The notes under the pieces are model-generated. The model ran no database searches and had not been told where the DNA came from. It saw only the letters and a program-made list of their open reading frames with translations. A program made the translations under genes and the position numbers. This document shows, piece after piece, positions 64,000-64,000 of a DNA stretch of 64,000 nucleotides. The stretch is from Paraburkholderia aspalathi (GTDB taxonomy: Bacteria > Pseudomonadota > Gammaproteobacteria > Burkholderiales > Burkholderiaceae). Location of the stretch: positions 310,001 through 374,000 of the forward strand of contig NZ_FPBH01000002.1 in assembly GCF_900116445.1 (NCBI RefSeq), in the 5' to 3' direction. Numbering within the stretch: position 1 is the stretch's first letter; every line of letters starts with the position of its first letter.

Positions 64000-64000
64000 C

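Noticed and set aside
1..64000. rRNA, tRNA, insertion sequences or prophage genes
   Set aside because: No transposase, integrase or tRNA-like cloverleaf with flanking repeats was recognised by eye; a dedicated search was not possible.

Overview
The window is GC-rich DNA with dense, overlapping genes from a betaproteobacterium, most likely Burkholderia or Paraburkholderia. The kdp operon, spare ribBA copy, OpgC, chaperone-usher fimbriae and LacI/LuxR regulators are all typical of that group. The placement is an inference from gene content and codon use, because no rRNA or tRNA gene is present. The left edge cuts an acyl-CoA dehydrogenase; the last gene ends one base before the right edge.

Region 1 (1-24.9 kb) is the main find: a steroid-type catabolic cluster. 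A long minus-strand run reads, in transcription order: LLM flavin oxidoreductase, hsaA-like hydroxylase, kstD (delta-1-dehydrogenase), hsaB-like flavin reductase, a delta-4(5-alpha)-dehydrogenase-like flavoprotein, a 3-beta/17-beta-hydroxysteroid dehydrogenase-like SDR, kshB-like reductase, fadD3-like ligase, hsaC-like extradiol dioxygenase, ipdA, ipdB, an enoyl-CoA hydratase, ipdC, echA20 and the partial acyl-CoA dehydrogenase. Together these cover ring A/B dehydrogenation, 9-alpha-hydroxylation electron supply, aromatic ring-A hydroxylation and cleavage, and C/D-ring (HIP) degradation. A LuxR regulator resembling TeiR/TesR, a VOC protein, an HSL-type hydrolase, another enoyl-CoA hydratase, a ribBA paralog, an SDR and a small membrane protein flank it. 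Six copies of a 20-bp motif (GYTARTCC-N4-RGACSATG) lie upstream of six transcription units here, each pointing at its gene. This looks like an undescribed regulon signature. A yadGH-type ABC exporter closes the region.

Region 2 (25-37.3 kb) is mixed: a tannase/feruloyl-esterase translationally coupled to an OpgC-like membrane protein, an acyltransferase-3 protein, a TSUP permease, a tiny disordered protein, a divergent FtsH-like protease, a short hypothetical protein, an AraC regulator facing an MHS-type transporter, and an orphan, degenerate ABC ATPase.

Region 3 (37.3-45.4 kb) is a chaperone-usher fimbrial operon (pilin, chaperone, usher, two-domain tip). It is divergent from a secreted glycoside-hydrolase-like protein with Pro-Thr repeat linkers. 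Region 4 (45.6-54.2 kb) concerns potassium: a KimA-like transporter, a universal stress protein, and a kdp operon with kdpF, a 34-residue upstream membrane peptide and kdpE but no kdpD. A GT23-like fucosyltransferase homologue follows.

Region 5 (55.5-60.1 kb) is a copper-handling cluster: multicopper oxidase, TolC-type lipoprotein, two His-rich exported proteins and, divergently, an HMA metallochaperone behind a textbook CueR-type promoter, plus a DUF305 protein. Region 6 (60.2-64 kb) is a sugar-acid-type uptake and aldolase pair with a LacI regulator and two matching 16-bp operators.
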